From an uncultured Amaricoccus sp. (lineage in GTDB: Bacteria > Pseudomonadota > Alphaproteobacteria > Rhodobacterales > Rhodobacteraceae): a stretch of 6,184 nt of DNA. The stretch lies in NCBI RefSeq assembly GCF_937891315.1, contig NZ_CALAGI010000080.1, positions 1 to 6,184 on the forward strand, read 5' to 3'. The notes below the pieces were generated by a model. It ran no database searches. It saw only the letters and a program-made list of their open reading frames with translations, and was not told where the DNA came from. Below are positions 6,145-6,184 of this stretch, in pieces. Position 1 is the first letter of the stretch, and every line of letters starts with the position of its first letter. Made by a program: the position numbers and the translations under genes.

Positions 6145-6184
6145 AAATCTTGGAGTACGGGGCGAGTTGCTGAACGACGTCGGC
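6143..6184 (-). CDS. Possible C-terminal tail of a gene upstream of the integrase (13 codons visible)
   Basis: On the minus strand a frame open from the right edge reads ADVVQQLAPYSKI and stops with TGA at 6145-6143, 8 bases before the integrase ATG. That spacing is what a two-gene operon would give, with the upstream stop overlapping the integrase ribosome site. Thirteen codons are too few to identify a product or exclude chance. Confidence 0.25.
   Translation of the reverse strand, partial: ADVVQQLAPYSKI

Larger units (their letters stand above)
4912..6184 (-). mobile_element. One end of a tRNA-Thr-targeted integrative element or genomic island (continues past the right edge)
   Basis: The block consists of the tRNA-Thr 3' fragment (repeat copy of the attachment site), a 138-base spacer with short repeats, and a complete tyrosine recombinase reading toward the site. 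The 5' half of the tRNA is replaced by sequence on the integrase side. The island should therefore lie to the right, and an intact tRNA-Thr(GGU) should stand at its other end. The left operon would then be chromosomal. The far boundary is outside the window, so element type (prophage, ICE or island) cannot be told. Confidence 0.7.

Noticed and set aside
4908..6173. 421-codon open frame on the plus strand, opposite the integrase
   Set aside because: It runs through the tRNA fragment and mirrors the integrase. The product is rich in Arg, His and Pro, while the minus strand has a full set of recombinase motifs.

Overview
The window is uniformly GC-rich, and its protein families and tRNA fit a high-GC proteobacterium. 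The best guess is an alphaproteobacterium (Rhodospirillales or Rhizobiales type); the genus cannot be resolved. Two blocks meet at a tRNA-derived junction near position 4912-4958.

Left block (1-4570): three genes on the plus strand, spaced like an operon. The first is the C-terminal 587 residues of a glutamate synthase (GOGAT) large-subunit-like protein. It has the end of the FMN/Fe-S region and a full GXGXG beta-helix domain. It also has an altered [3Fe-4S] cysteine spacing and about 190 residues beyond the usual GltB end. Three bases later comes a CysJ-type diflavin reductase (flavodoxin, FAD and NADPH domains, 575 aa), not the GltD partner normally expected. After 29 bases comes a diverged HemS/HmuS-type heme-handling protein (347 aa). 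No sulfite reductase hemoprotein (CysI) and no GltD are visible. The simplest reading is that the diflavin reductase supplies NADPH electrons to one or both neighbours, either a GOGAT-like amidotransferase or a heme-utilisation protein. This set is the most interesting biology here.

Middle (4571-4911): about 340 bases in which I see no convincing gene, only competing open frames and one short tandem repeat.

Right block (4912-6184): the 3' half of a tRNA-Thr(GGU) on the minus strand, broken just inside the anticodon stem. A 138-base spacer with short repeats follows, then a complete minus-strand tyrosine recombinase. This is the expected layout for one end of an integrative element or genomic island inserted at tRNA-Thr. 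The fragment lacks its 5' half on the integrase side, so the island should extend rightward past the window and the GOGAT/diflavin/HemS operon should be on the chromosomal side. A very short minus-strand open frame running off the right edge may be the tail of a gene upstream of the integrase.
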